Source: an uncultured Maribacter sp.
GTDB taxonomy: Bacteria; Bacteroidota; Bacteroidia; Flavobacteriales; Flavobacteriaceae
DNA length: 52,640 nucleotides
Assembly (NCBI GenBank): GCA_937125035.1
Contig: CAKZLG010000066.1
Span: forward strand, 1-52,640
Direction: 5' to 3'
Of this stretch, positions 35,160 through 44,547 are shown one piece after another. The notes under the pieces were generated by a model. That model searched no databases and was not told where the DNA came from. It worked only from the letters and a program-made list of their open reading frames with translations. The position numbers and the translations under genes were made by a program. Numbering within the stretch: position 1 is the first letter of the stretch; every line of letters starts with the position of its first letter.

Positions 35160-35933
35160 ATGAAAACTACATTTGCCTTTATCGTTTTAGGAATATTGGC
35201 CTTCGTGCCGGTGAACGGTCAACGAAAGAGTGAACTCATAGCGCAAAACCAAAAACTTAAATTTGAGCTGGACTCCGTTCAAAGAACCGTTTCTACAGCG
35301 GAGAAAAATGAACGCATTGCAAAACAGCAGGCCCAAGATCTGCAGGAACAAGTATCCGAGCTCAAGGACGCTAACGCCACCTTGTTGAAGAACTTGAATA
35401 GCTTTTCCACACTATCAAAACAAAATACCGAGAACATCAATAAGACCTTGGCCACACTAAAACAACGAGAAGCCCAGCTGGGAACTATGTTCAATACTAT
35501 GGCCGCCCATGATTCCACTGCGGTGGTGGTCCTTACCCATACCAAACAGGCCCTAGGTGAAAATGCCAAGGTACAAGTACTGCAGGGTGGCGTGATTGTC
35601 ATTTCTGAGTCCTTGGATTTCTTCTTTGACAATGGCATGGGCACCCAACTGAGTGAAGGGGCAAAGGGTTGGCTGGTCAATTTGACCAAAATACTCAATG
35701 CCAACCCCAATACCGCAGTGACCCTTGAGGGCCTTAGTATGACAGGGGAGTTGGACATGGCGCTACAACAGGCCGCAGCTGTGGCGGCTTCCTTGCTCAA
35801 AGATCATGGAATTGAGGGTAGCCGATTGACCGCCAAAGGTCTGGATGGCGGACTTAAAGAAGGGATACAAGTACGGATACACCCCAATTATCCAGCCTTT
35901 TATGCACAGGCCAGAGATGATGTGAGGGAGTGA
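35160..35933 (+). CDS. Degenerate OmpA-like exported coiled-coil protein
   Basis: The 257-residue protein has a signal peptide (cleavage before about Gln-21), a coiled coil to about residue 125 and a C-terminal domain with the OmpA secondary structure but without the peptidoglycan-binding core: where the paralogue at 26690-27547 has EGHTDDV, this one has LEGLSMTGELD, and the closing NRRT arginines are gone. The shared layout (NSFSTLSKQNTENINKTL against NLTTLTTKGAENLEKSL) shows common descent. It probably no longer binds the cell wall. It follows the FMN-protein gene by 83 bases and may be in its own unit. Confidence 0.8.
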   Translation: MKTTFAFIVLGILAFVPVNGQRKSELIAQNQKLKFELDSVQRTVSTAEKNERIAKQQAQDLQEQVSELKDANATLLKNLNSFSTLSKQNTENINKTLATLKQREAQLGTMFNTMAAHDSTAVVVLTHTKQALGENAKVQVLQGGVIVISESLDFFFDNGMGTQLSEGAKGWLVNLTKILNANPNTAVTLEGLSMTGELDMALQQAAAVAASLLKDHGIEGSRLTAKGLDGGLKEGIQVRIHPNYPAFYAQARDDVRE

Positions 35934-36031
35934 AAAAATATGCATTTCATCGATCAACGGTTATACTAATTGGGAAAAATGGACGTTAAAGTTGCAACAA
36001 CACTAGAAAAGACCAACTTAAACAATTCCTT

Positions 36032-36550
36032 ATGAGTTCTGACCAAATTTTTCAGCTTTTTGCTTACTTATTGCCCTCAGTGGTCACCGGCGCCATTGCT
36101 TTCTATTTTTTTAGAATGCACACGAATAATGAAGAGGGCCGCCGGCGATTCCTATTGCACAAGGATTCCCAAAAAGACACCCTACCCATTCGTTTGCAGG
36201 CCTATGAGCGCATGGCCCTCTTTTTGGAGCGCATTGCCATTCCCAATTTGGTGGTGCGCGTGGCCCCTGTTTCCAAGGACAAAAATGCCTATGAACATTT
36301 GCTCACCAAGACCATAGAGACGGAGTTTGACCATAACCTCACCCAACAGATCTACATGACGGATGAGTGTTGGAACATCATTAAAGCGGCCAAAAGCGCC
36401 ACTATACAAATGATCCGCAAAGCGGCCATGAGCGAATCCGAGACAGCGGACAAACTTAGGGAGGATATCCTTAACCAGACCATGGACAAGGCCTCACCCT
36501 CTGCCACGGCCTTGGCGTTTGTGAAAAAGGAAATCGGCGAATTGTGGTGA
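36032..36550 (+). CDS. Uncharacterised membrane-anchored protein
   Basis: The 172-residue protein has one N-terminal membrane helix (about residues 7-28) and a charged, mainly helical cytoplasmic part (RLQAYERMALFLERI, followed by an amphipathic region). I recognise it as a type conserved in Flavobacteriia, but I cannot name a function. It lies alone between the OmpA-like gene and the convergent patatin gene. Confidence 0.72.
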   Translation: MSSDQIFQLFAYLLPSVVTGAIAFYFFRMHTNNEEGRRRFLLHKDSQKDTLPIRLQAYERMALFLERIAIPNLVVRVAPVSKDKNAYEHLLTKTIETEFDHNLTQQIYMTDECWNIIKAAKSATIQMIRKAAMSESETADKLREDILNQTMDKASPSATALAFVKKEIGELW

Positions 36551-36628
36551 AATTATGCCCTAAATGACAACAAGAAAACAAGGCCTCATTCCAAAATCAA
36601 TTGGAACCCCAACTGACCAACAGTCCTA

Positions 36629-37543
36629 TCATTCATTGGAGTCCGGCTCAATGGGCATGCTCTCCGTATCCTTGTTCTTGGCATAAAGAAACCCTTTCTT
36701 CCACCAGAGCGTCATTTTCTCTTTGTTGAAGATCAACGAATTGGTGGTAAGCACCGTTGGGGTATAATACAGGTTGATGATGGCTTCTTTTTGGGTGGCC
36801 ACCAATTTGCCAATGCGTATGTTCTGGTTTTCTATACGGTCCAGAACAAAGCCCATCATGTTCGTCAACAGCTCAAAGGGGTTCTTGGAGGGCATACGGT
36901 TATAATAACTTACCTCTGTACGGAGTACCACCACATCCACTTCGGTGGCCCCTCGTTCAATGGCCTCCTCTATGGGTACGAGACTGCCCAGACCGCCATC
37001 CGCATACTCACAACCGTCTTTGCGGACCAAGCTCATGAAGGGGATGTAATTGGAGGAAATCCATATCCAATCACAAAACTCCTCATACGTACACTCATTG
37101 ATGGATTTGTACTCCACTTGGTTCAATGAAAGGTTGGAGACAGTGACCACCACATCTTTGGGTCCGGCTTTAAGTTCCTCAAATTCCGCCGGGGTAAGGC
37201 TCTCGCCAATCAACTTGCGCAGGTTATCGCTCTCCCCAAAGGTCTTACTGCCCTTTAGCATGTTTCGCAAAACATTCCAATGGTTGATGCCAATGATGTC
37301 AGAGCCGTACTTTTTACTGATGATGAAGGGGCAGTTGCTAAAAATGCTCTCTTGGTTTACTGAAGAATAAATGGTCTTGATCTTGTCGATTTTGCCCAGG
37401 GCCAAGTGAGAGATCAATAGGCTGCCGGTAGAGGTGCCAATGAACATGTCATAGGTTCTTCCCGACTCCTGCATGAGGTATTGGGCCACCCCACCGGCAA
37501 AAGCACCCTTACTCCCTCCCCCAGAAATGACCAAAGCCCTCAT
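36629..37543 (-). CDS. Patatin-like phospholipase
   Basis: The 304-residue protein has the patatin oxyanion motif GGGSKG (residues 8-13), the nucleophile in GTSTG (Ser-38) and the Asp of the catalytic dyad in DGG (Asp-182). It should hydrolyse acyl esters of phospholipids. There is no signal peptide, so cytoplasmic. Its start overlaps the stop of the M1 peptidase gene by four bases (ATGA), so it is translated from the same transcript. Confidence 0.92.
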   Translation of the reverse strand: MRALVISGGGSKGAFAGGVAQYLMQESGRTYDMFIGTSTGSLLISHLALGKIDKIKTIYSSVNQESIFSNCPFIISKKYGSDIIGINHWNVLRNMLKGSKTFGESDNLRKLIGESLTPAEFEELKAGPKDVVVTVSNLSLNQVEYKSINECTYEEFCDWIWISSNYIPFMSLVRKDGCEYADGGLGSLVPIEEAIERGATEVDVVVLRTEVSYYNRMPSKNPFELLTNMMGFVLDRIENQNIRIGKLVATQKEAIINLYYTPTVLTTNSLIFNKEKMTLWWKKGFLYAKNKDTESMPIEPDSNE

Positions 37544-39642
37544 AATGCTCCTATTTTTGTTTTCAAAAAGCTAAGTTCGTTATCTTCTAACTCTTTTGAA
37601 AGCATCTTTATTTTATTTCGCTCCTTTTCATTTTGCAATAATTGGGTCAAAAGGCGGCGTGCAAAATTCCTGAACTGCCAAGAATGGTGCGTTGTGGCCC
37701 TGATCAGGTTGAGCAGGGCGCTATCATTCAAAGCTTTTATTTCATTCAAATATTGAAAGGCCCCCATACGCACATCCGCATTGTATACTGGGGATGTGTA
37801 TTGGGACAATTCATTGAAATAGGCACTTTTTGATTCGGTATTATAACCTGGGGTGATCATGGCCAAAGTGAGCCATAGCAGACGCACGTTTTTATTGGGA
37901 AGCCCCATAATGTCATGGGTGCGGTCTAAAAAGCTGTTCCGCTCCGCGGGATAGTTCGCCCATAGCTTGTAGAGCGTCATCTCATTGGTCACATAACTCT
38001 CATCCACTAAGAGGGTTTCCAAAGTGCTCTTGGTGGTGTCCGTAATACTGTCCAATAACTGCACCGCCTTTTGCCTTACCATGGGATCACCACTTTTAAG
38101 GAAGGACAGGAGGGCCGGACCTGTAAAGCGTTCCCTGTCCCTTTCCATAACGGCCAAGATATAGGGCACCGAACTATTTTTCCCTAAGTCCCTAAGGTCT
38201 AATTTTTCGGGCCCTTGGGTATGAAAACTATGGATGGAACTGTTTTTTTGCATTAACCAAGTCTTTACTTTTTCCCAAGGAAAGGTAGTGGATGACAACC
38301 AGGTTTCCTTAAATTGAGCCAGATCCCTGCCCGAAGCGACTTCCATTTCAGTTAGAAAATCATCAATAGTGGCGTTGGAATACGCATAATGCATCAAAAA
38401 AGCCCGTATGCCCGTTTTAAAGGTCTTTTCTCCCACTTCGTCCCGCAACATTGTCAGGGCCCAAGCGCCCTTTTCATAAAAAGTAGTGCTATTGGCCTTG
38501 GGATCCGTCAATGCCTCGCCTTCGCCCCTATTGGACCTATCCCTGAGCAAAACGGCCGTGCGGTGCAACTTCCAATAAAAATGATCTTCCCCAAAAAGCG
38601 CCTTTTCAGCGAGGTAGGCGTAGTAGGTCGCAAAGCCCTCGTGGAGCCAGTGGTGCTCACCATTTTTTTCCGTCACAAGGTTGCCGAACCACTGGTGCGC
38701 CATTTCGTGCGCGTTGACATTTACATAATTAAGGTCCACAAAAGCCGTGGAATCTATAACGAAACTGTCTGAAAAGACAGTGGCCGTGGTATTCTCCATT
38801 CCGGCATAGAGAAAATCATGAACGGGCACTTGCTTGTAATTCTGCCAAGGATAGGCCACTCCTATTTCCTCCTCCAAAAAATCGAAAATCGCTTTGGTAT
38901 ATCTATAAGTGGGCTCAACCCTTGCGCTATCTTTTGGATTATAGTAAAGCATTATGGGAACACCAGATTTTGAAGTCAGGACCTTCTTGTCAAAATCCCC
39001 AATAACAAAAGCTACCAAATAACTGCTCATGGGGCTTAGCATATCAAACTTCCATTCCACCAGCCCATCTTGCAGGGTTTTTTCGCGGAGTTGCCCATTG
39101 GAGATGGCCTCAAGACCTTTGTCTATTTTTAAGGTAACATCAAACTCCACCTTCTCGGTCATATCGTCAAAACTGGGCAACCAATGGCTCGTGTATTTCC
39201 CTTGGCCCTGGGTCCAAATTTGCTTTGGGGCTTGCCCATCAGATTTCCTTTCCAAACCGTCCTGAACATTGAGGTGGCTGCCGTAGGGAGTGGTTGTCAC
39301 AAAATAGACGGTCTGTTTGGGTTTGGCCATATAATTCAAGAACAACTGGTGTCGGCCCATTTTAGTAGGAGCTTTGAAGCCCAATTTTTGATCTGAATTC
39401 GTATACTTAATTTTTCTTCCGTTGAGTGTCACATCCAAAAAGGTGATGTTTACCGCATCTAAAAAAATGGAATCCTTAGGGGCGGAAAGCGTAAAATCAT
39501 AGGTTCCCTTGCCCCGGACTTCCTTGGTGTCAAAAAATGGTTTGATTTCCACATTGATCTTGGTAAAATCCACGGCAATATCGGCCTGCCCCAAGATAAG
39601 TTTATGAAAAAGAAGAAAAGATAGAAGAATAACCGGCCTCAT
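37540..39642 (-). CDS. Exported M1-family aminopeptidase
   Basis: The 700-residue protein has a signal peptide (MRPVILLSFLLFHKLILG) and a complete M1 active site: zinc motif His-312, Glu-313, His-316 (HEMAH) and Glu-335 in WLHEGFAT, with the substrate-binding GMENTTA (a variant of GAMEN). It is a periplasmic or secreted peptidase. The ATG at 39642 begins the signal peptide; an upstream ATG at 39717 adds residues that would bury it. It is in operon with the patatin gene (ATGA overlap). Compare the inactive M1-like protein at 15851-18703. Confidence 0.94.
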   Translation of the reverse strand: MRPVILLSFLLFHKLILGQADIAVDFTKINVEIKPFFDTKEVRGKGTYDFTLSAPKDSIFLDAVNITFLDVTLNGRKIKYTNSDQKLGFKAPTKMGRHQLFLNYMAKPKQTVYFVTTTPYGSHLNVQDGLERKSDGQAPKQIWTQGQGKYTSHWLPSFDDMTEKVEFDVTLKIDKGLEAISNGQLREKTLQDGLVEWKFDMLSPMSSYLVAFVIGDFDKKVLTSKSGVPIMLYYNPKDSARVEPTYRYTKAIFDFLEEEIGVAYPWQNYKQVPVHDFLYAGMENTTATVFSDSFVIDSTAFVDLNYVNVNAHEMAHQWFGNLVTEKNGEHHWLHEGFATYYAYLAEKALFGEDHFYWKLHRTAVLLRDRSNRGEGEALTDPKANSTTFYEKGAWALTMLRDEVGEKTFKTGIRAFLMHYAYSNATIDDFLTEMEVASGRDLAQFKETWLSSTTFPWEKVKTWLMQKNSSIHSFHTQGPEKLDLRDLGKNSSVPYILAVMERDRERFTGPALLSFLKSGDPMVRQKAVQLLDSITDTTKSTLETLLVDESYVTNEMTLYKLWANYPAERNSFLDRTHDIMGLPNKNVRLLWLTLAMITPGYNTESKSAYFNELSQYTSPVYNADVRMGAFQYLNEIKALNDSALLNLIRATTHHSWQFRNFARRLLTQLLQNEKERNKIKMLSKELEDNELSFLKTKIGAL

Positions 39643-39667
39643 GGTACTATGGTTGTAAAGACTGCCC

Positions 39668-39675
39668 CAAATGTA
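39668..39675 (-). promoter_or_regulatory. Candidate -7 promoter element of the M1 peptidase gene
   Basis: On the minus strand TACATTTG matches TAnnTTTG exactly, and the ATG is about 25 bases downstream. A suitably spaced TTG for -33 is not clear (one lies only 14 bases away). Confidence 0.35.
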
Positions 39676-39754
39676 CCATTTTAGTTGACCAATTGTGTTC
39701 TGGTAAACCATTTCCATCTTTGTGGATTTGGGCGCTTATCCCTAATTTAGGCGC

Positions 39755-41860
39755 ATGAATCCCGGTTATTTACAAACACCCATTGCGTATTTAAAGGGCG
39801 TTGGCCCCAATAGGGCGGCCACGTTACAGTCAGAACTGGGCATACAGGTGTTTCAAGACCTGCTGCACTTTTTTCCCCATAGGTACATAGATAGGACTAC
39901 CTTTTATAAGGTCAACCAACTACAGCGCAACACGGCCGAAGTACAATTGATCGGTAAAATAGTGCATCTGAAGACCGTGGAACAAAAACGGGGCACTCGT
40001 TTGGTGGCCACTTTTGTGGACGATACGGGCGAAATGGAACTGGTGTGGTTCCGGGGCCAAAAATGGATACGGGAAAACCTGAAATTGAATGTGCCCTATG
40101 TCATTTTTGGTCGCACCAATTGGTTCAATGGTTCTTTCTCCATGCCCCATCCGGACATGGAGCTGTTGGCCGACCATGAAAAAGCAACAGCCATGGGTAT
40201 GCAGCCCATCTATCCTTCCACGGAAAAACTCTCCAATGCAGGCCTTACAAATAGGGCCATTGGCAAATTGATGAAACAGCTGTTCTCTGAAGCCAAAGGT
40301 GATTTTCCGGAGACACTATCAGAAGATATGCTCTTTCAGTTAAAACTGATGCCAAGGGCCGCCGCTTTGTTAAGCATCCATTTCCCAAAGGACCAAACCC
40401 TCTTGGCAAAGGCACAGTTTCGGTTGAAATTTGAGGAATTGTTCTTTATTCAACTACAGCTCATCACCAAAAACCGCTTGCACAAACAAAAAATAAAAGG
40501 CTTTCCCTTTCATCAAGTGGGACAGTTGTTCTCAGATTTTTATGAAAACCACCTCCCTTTTGACCTAACCAATGCCCAAAAAAGGGTCATCAAGGAAATT
40601 AGGGCCGATTTGGGCAGCAACGCCCAAATGAACCGACTCCTCCAGGGCGATGTGGGTTCTGGCAAGACCATTGTGGCCGTTATGGCGATGCTTTTGGCTT
40701 TGGACAATGGCTTTCAGGCGTGTCTCATGGCCCCTACTGAAATTTTGGCCAACCAGCATTACCAAGGTATTTCAGAATTATTGGAGGACACGGGTGTTAC
40801 TTGTGCGCTACTGACGGGTTCCGTTAAAAAATCAGCCAGAAAACCCATACACGAGTCCTTGCAGGAAGGCGGTTTGCACATCTTGGTAGGTACCCACGCC
40901 CTTTTGGAGGACAAGGTCAAATTCAAGAACCTGGGCTTGGCCATTATTGATGAACAGCACCGCTTTGGGGTGGCCCAACGCTCCAAATTATGGCATAAAA
41001 ATGAAATGCCTCCCCATATATTGGTCATGACGGCCACCCCAATACCCAGAACCTTGGCCATGAGCCTGTATGGAGATCTGGATATTTCCGTCATTGATGA
41101 ACTGCCTCCTGGTAGAAAGTCCATAAAAACGGTACACCGATATGATACCAATAGACTAAAGGTATTTCGGTTTATACGGGAGGAGATCCAAAAGGGCAGG
41201 CAAGTCTATGTTGTCTATCCGCTCATCCAAGAATCCGAAGCGCTGGATTATAAGGACCTTATGGACGGCTATGAGAGCATTGTGCGCGAATTTCCACAAC
41301 CCCAATACCAGATTTCCATTGTGCACGGGCAAATGAAGCCCCAAGACAAGGATTATGAGATGGAACGTTTTGTGAAGGGCAAGACCCAGATCATGGTGGC
41401 CACCACCGTCATAGAGGTTGGGGTGAACGTGCCCAATGCCAGTGTCATGGTGATTGAGAGCGCGGAACGCTTTGGGCTGTCCCAATTGCACCAATTAAGG
41501 GGCCGTGTGGGCCGCGGTGCCGACCAGAGCTACTGTATTTTAATGACGGGGCACAAACTTTCCAACGAGGCCAAGACACGGTTGGAGACCATGGTGCGCA
41601 CCAATGACGGTTTTGAAATTGCCGAGGTAGACCTAAAGCTCCGTGGGCCTGGCGACATTATGGGCACACAGCAGAGCGGCATCATGAACCTTAAGATCGC
41701 CGATATCGTGAAGGACAACGATATTTTGAAGACCGCACGTTACCATGCCCAACTCCTGTTAAGGGAAGACCCCCTTTTAGAACGGCCAGGGCATTTGAAC
41801 ATTCGCCATGCCTATGCCCAACTGGTAAAGTACAAGAACATTTGGAATTATATTAGTTGA
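39755..41860 (+). CDS. recG: ATP-dependent DNA helicase RecG
   Basis: The 701-residue protein has the N-terminal wedge/OB region of RecG (LKGVGPNRAATLQSELGI, then the OB fold), Walker A GDVGSGKT (about residues 298-305), the DEQH box (IIDEQHRFGV), and the C-terminal helicase motifs with RLRGRVGRG-like QLRGRVGRGADQS and the RecG-specific ending GDIMGTQQSG. RecG reverses stalled forks and processes Holliday junctions. The gene diverges from the M1 peptidase gene. Confidence 0.97.
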   Translation: MNPGYLQTPIAYLKGVGPNRAATLQSELGIQVFQDLLHFFPHRYIDRTTFYKVNQLQRNTAEVQLIGKIVHLKTVEQKRGTRLVATFVDDTGEMELVWFRGQKWIRENLKLNVPYVIFGRTNWFNGSFSMPHPDMELLADHEKATAMGMQPIYPSTEKLSNAGLTNRAIGKLMKQLFSEAKGDFPETLSEDMLFQLKLMPRAAALLSIHFPKDQTLLAKAQFRLKFEELFFIQLQLITKNRLHKQKIKGFPFHQVGQLFSDFYENHLPFDLTNAQKRVIKEIRADLGSNAQMNRLLQGDVGSGKTIVAVMAMLLALDNGFQACLMAPTEILANQHYQGISELLEDTGVTCALLTGSVKKSARKPIHESLQEGGLHILVGTHALLEDKVKFKNLGLAIIDEQHRFGVAQRSKLWHKNEMPPHILVMTATPIPRTLAMSLYGDLDISVIDELPPGRKSIKTVHRYDTNRLKVFRFIREEIQKGRQVYVVYPLIQESEALDYKDLMDGYESIVREFPQPQYQISIVHGQMKPQDKDYEMERFVKGKTQIMVATTVIEVGVNVPNASVMVIESAERFGLSQLHQLRGRVGRGADQSYCILMTGHKLSNEAKTRLETMVRTNDGFEIAEVDLKLRGPGDIMGTQQSGIMNLKIADIVKDNDILKTARYHAQLLLREDPLLERPGHLNIRHAYAQLVKYKNIWNYIS

Positions 41861-41913
41861 AACCTCCAATGGAATAGCCATAACCAAGAAAAAATGGTTC
41901 AAATTATATCGTA

Positions 41914-41929
41914 GAAACCCAAAGGTTTC
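41914..41929 (+). terminator. Short hairpin downstream of recG, weak terminator candidate
   Basis: GAAACC (41914-41919) pairs with GGTTTC (41924-41929) around a four-base loop, and a short T-run lies about eight bases later. It lies in the 227-base gap between recG and leuC, which otherwise holds only the leuC promoter candidate. Confidence 0.3.
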
Positions 41930-42058
41930 ATAGCTATTTTAAAAAGATTGATATAGTTCCACTTGGCTTTGCTCCATTACCCAATTTTCAAAACCTAACA
42001 AATACGTTGAACATCGTAATTTTAAAGCGTGCTATTTCCTGAAAACACCTAGTTTCAT

Positions 42059-42066
42059 TAGCTTTG
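42059..42066 (+). promoter_or_regulatory. Candidate -7 element of the leu operon promoter
   Basis: TAGCTTTG matches TAnnTTTG exactly and lies 21 bases ahead of the leuC ATG; no good TTG is found at the -33 distance. No leader peptide or attenuator was seen between it and leuC. Confidence 0.4.
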
Positions 42067-42087
42067 TAGGTTTAGAAATAAGAATGT

Positions 42088-43503
42088 ATGAGCTCAAGAA
42101 AAACCTTGTTTGACAAAGTGTGGGATTCCCACGTAGTACATAAAATAGAAGATGGTCCGGACGTTCTGTTCATAGACCGCCACATGGTTCATGAAGTCAC
42201 CAGTCCCGTGGCCTTTTTGGGATTGAAGAACAGGGGAATTCCCGTCATGCACCCAGAAAAAACCTTTGCCACAGCAGACCACAATACCCCCACCATCAAT
42301 CAACATTTACCTGTAGAAGACCCATTGTCTGCCAATCAGCTCCGCATGTTGGAAGAAAATGCCAATGAACATGGTATATCCTACTGGGGGCTGGGCCATG
42401 AAAAGAATGGCATTGTGCACGTAGTAGGACCGGAATATGGCATTACCCAGCCCGGCGCCACCATAGTCTGTGGGGACTCCCATACCTCCACCCATGGGGC
42501 CTTCGGTGCCATTGCCTTTGGTATAGGCACCTCAGAAGTGGAAATGGTATTGGCCTCTCAGTGCATTATGCAGCCCAAACCCAAGCGCATGCGCATCAAC
42601 ATAACAGGTGAACTTCAATTTGGGGTTACCCCAAAAGACGTGGCCTTGTTCATTATTTCGCAGTTGACCACCTCTGGGGCCACTGGTTATTTTGTGGAAT
42701 ACGCGGGTGATGTTTTCAAGAACATGAGCATGGAAGGGCGTATGACCGTCTGTAACCTAAGTATAGAAATGGGCGCGCGTGGCGGTATGATCGCACCAGA
42801 CGATAAAACCTTTGCCTACATTAAGGGAAGGGAATTCACCCCAACAGGAGCGGCTTGGGACAAGGCCATGGCCTATTGGGAGACCCTACATACCGATGCG
42901 GATGCCGTTTTTGATAAGGAACTCACTTTTGATGGCTCCTTGATCGAGCCCATGATCACCTACGGTACCAATCCCGGTATGGGCATGGGCATTTCCAATG
43001 CCATCCCCAATGCCAATGAGGTACAGGGCGGGGTCAGCACCTATAAAAAATCCCTGCAGTACATGGCCTTCAATGAGGGGGAAAGTATGATGGGCAAGAC
43101 CATAGACTATGTCTTCTTGGGCAGCTGTACCAATGGTAGAATAGAAGATTTCAGGGCTTTTGCCTCCATTGTCAAAGGAAGGAAAAAAGCGGACAATGTA
43201 ACAGCATGGTTAGTACCCGGTTCACACAAAGTGGAAACCGCCATCAAGGAAGAAGGTCTTTTGGAGGTATTGCAGGAAGCCGGCTTTTCCTTAAGGGAAC
43301 CTGGCTGTTCTGCCTGTCTGGCAATGAACGAGGACAAGATACCGGCCGGTAAATTGGCCGTGAGCACCAGCAACCGAAACTTTGAAGGAAGACAAGGCCC
43401 AGGTTCAAGGACCATTTTGGCCAGTCCACTGGTGGCCGCCGCTGCCGCCGTGACTGGAAAGGTCACAGACCCAAGGGAATTGATGGAGAAGCTTTTTGCC
43501 TAA
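42088..43503 (+). CDS. leuC: 3-isopropylmalate dehydratase large subunit
   Basis: The 471-residue protein is a full-length LeuC. It has the aconitase-type cluster ligands in CTNGR and CSACLAMN, with the substrate segment [13 protein letters not shown]. With LeuD it isomerises 2-isopropylmalate to 3-isopropylmalate, and in the citramalate route (R)-citramalate to 3-methylmalate. Here it is the first gene of leuC-(four-helix gene)-leuD-cimA-like-leuB. Its stop codon lies inside the left-hand repeat that flanks the inserted four-helix gene. Confidence 0.97.
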   Translation: MSSRKTLFDKVWDSHVVHKIEDGPDVLFIDRHMVHEVTSPVAFLGLKNRGIPVMHPEKTFATADHNTPTINQHLPVEDPLSANQLRMLEENANEHGISYWGLGHEKNGIVHVVGPEYGITQPGATIVCGDSHTSTHGAFGAIAFGIGTSEVEMVLASQCIMQPKPKRMRINITGELQFGVTPKDVALFIISQLTTSGATGYFVEYAGDVFKNMSMEGRMTVCNLSIEMGARGGMIAPDDKTFAYIKGREFTPTGAAWDKAMAYWETLHTDADAVFDKELTFDGSLIEPMITYGTNPGMGMGISNAIPNANEVQGGVSTYKKSLQYMAFNEGESMMGKTIDYVFLGSCTNGRIEDFRAFASIVKGRKKADNVTAWLVPGSHKVETAIKEEGLLEVLQEAGFSLREPGCSACLAMNEDKIPAGKLAVSTSNRNFEGRQGPGSRTILASPLVAAAAAVTGKVTDPRELMEKLFA

Positions 43504-43522
43504 AGCCGTTAGCCTTTAGCTA
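43500..43522 (+). repeat. Left flank repeat of the inserted four-helix gene
   Basis: The sequence contains CTAAAG (43500-43505) and CTTTAG (43514-43519) facing each other, so it can form a hairpin, and is built of TAAAGC/GCTTTA units. A related, longer stretch lies after the four-helix gene. It includes the leuC stop codon. Confidence 0.5.
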
Positions 43523-43538
43523 CTGCTGATTACTTGAT

Positions 43539-43889
43539 ATGAGGAACTTTAAAAAATATAAGGTTTGGGAACTTGGACATCAATTGACGTTGGATATGTA
43601 TAAATCTACACGAAAATTTCCAAAGGAAGAGATTTACGGATTAACTTCCCAGATAAGAAGATCCTCTTATTCTATTCCTGCCAACATTGCTGAAGGTTGT
43701 GGAAGGGAATCTGAACCTGAATTCAAAAGATTTTTAACCATTTCCCAAGGGTCGGCATCAGAGTTGGAGTATTTTAATATTTTGGCGAGGGATTTAGAGA
43801 TTATTGACCATATTGAATTTGAGAAATTCGACAAACAAATCAATCTAGTAAAGAGAAGTTTACACAGTTTAATAAAAAAATTAAAATAG
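43539..43889 (+). CDS. Four-helix bundle (S23 / 23S rRNA intervening-sequence type) protein
   Basis: The 116-residue protein matches the TIGR02436 family: KKYKVWELGHQLT, then FPKEEIYGLTSQIRRSS, SIPANIAEGCGR and a helical C-terminus ending in lysines. Such proteins are encoded by intervening sequences in 23S rRNA genes of some bacteria and as isolated genes in many Bacteroidota; they are thought to bind nucleic acid. The gene is markedly AT-rich next to leuC and leuD and separates two genes that encode subunits of one enzyme. Flanking TAAAGC-rich repeats fit insertion as a cassette. No effect on the leu genes can be read from sequence. Confidence 0.88.
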   Translation: MRNFKKYKVWELGHQLTLDMYKSTRKFPKEEIYGLTSQIRRSSYSIPANIAEGCGRESEPEFKRFLTISQGSASELEYFNILARDLEIIDHIEFEKFDKQINLVKRSLHSLIKKLK

Positions 43890-43920
43890 CTTAAAGCGTA
43901 AAGCTTTCGGCCTAAAGCTC
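43887..43920 (+). repeat. Right flank repeat of the inserted four-helix gene
   Basis: Iterated TAAAGC/AAGCTT units fill the gap between the four-helix gene, whose stop codon is the first three bases, and leuD. Read on the opposite strand it resembles the left flank (AGCTTTAGGC against TAAAGCC). A partial match, AAAAGCGTAAAG, occurs again ahead of leuB near 46186. Confidence 0.5.
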
Positions 43921-43925
43921 ATATA

Positions 43926-44522
43926 ATGGCATACGATAAATTCAACATACTAACATCTACCGCGGTACCCCTGCCCATAGAAAATGTGGATACCGATCAG
44001 ATCATTCCCGCCCGTTTTCTAAAAGCTACGGAGCGCACCGGCTTTGGCGACAATCTTTTCCGGGATTGGCGGTATAATCAAGACAATACACCAAAAAAGG
44101 ATTTTGTTCTGAACGATGCTACTTTCAGCGGGAAAATTTTGGTGGGTGGAAAAAACTTTGGGTCGGGTTCTTCCCGTGAACACGCCGCTTGGGCCGTGTA
44201 CGACTATGGCTTTCGCTGTGTGGTCTCCAGCTTTTTTGCCGATATCTTCAGAAACAACTGTCTTAACATTGGGGTGTTGCCCGTGCAAGTGAGTGCCGAT
44301 TTTCTACAGAAGATATTCGATGCCGTGGAAGAAAATCCAAAAACCGAGTTGGAGATTAACCTACCGGAACAGAGAATTATCTTGCTTTCCACAGGGGAAA
44401 GCGAATCGTTTGAGATCAACAAGTACAAAAAAAACAATATGCTCAACGGGTTTGATGACATTGATTTCCTGTTGAACATTAAAGAAGATATTGAAACCTT
44501 TGCTGCCAATACCCCCTTATAA
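43926..44522 (+). CDS. leuD: 3-isopropylmalate dehydratase small subunit
   Basis: The 198-residue protein is LeuD, the swivelling small subunit that completes the LeuC active site. Family motifs NVDTDQIIPARFL, GKNFGSGSSREHA and FADIFRNNCLNIGV are all present. It begins only a few bases after the TAAAGC-rich stretch that follows the four-helix gene, so that stretch now supplies its translation-initiation region. Confidence 0.97.
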   Translation: MAYDKFNILTSTAVPLPIENVDTDQIIPARFLKATERTGFGDNLFRDWRYNQDNTPKKDFVLNDATFSGKILVGGKNFGSGSSREHAAWAVYDYGFRCVVSSFFADIFRNNCLNIGVLPVQVSADFLQKIFDAVEENPKTELEINLPEQRIILLSTGESESFEINKYKKNNMLNGFDDIDFLLNIKEDIETFAANTPL

Positions 44523-44547
44523 TCCATAGTTTTTAACGGGAGCACAA

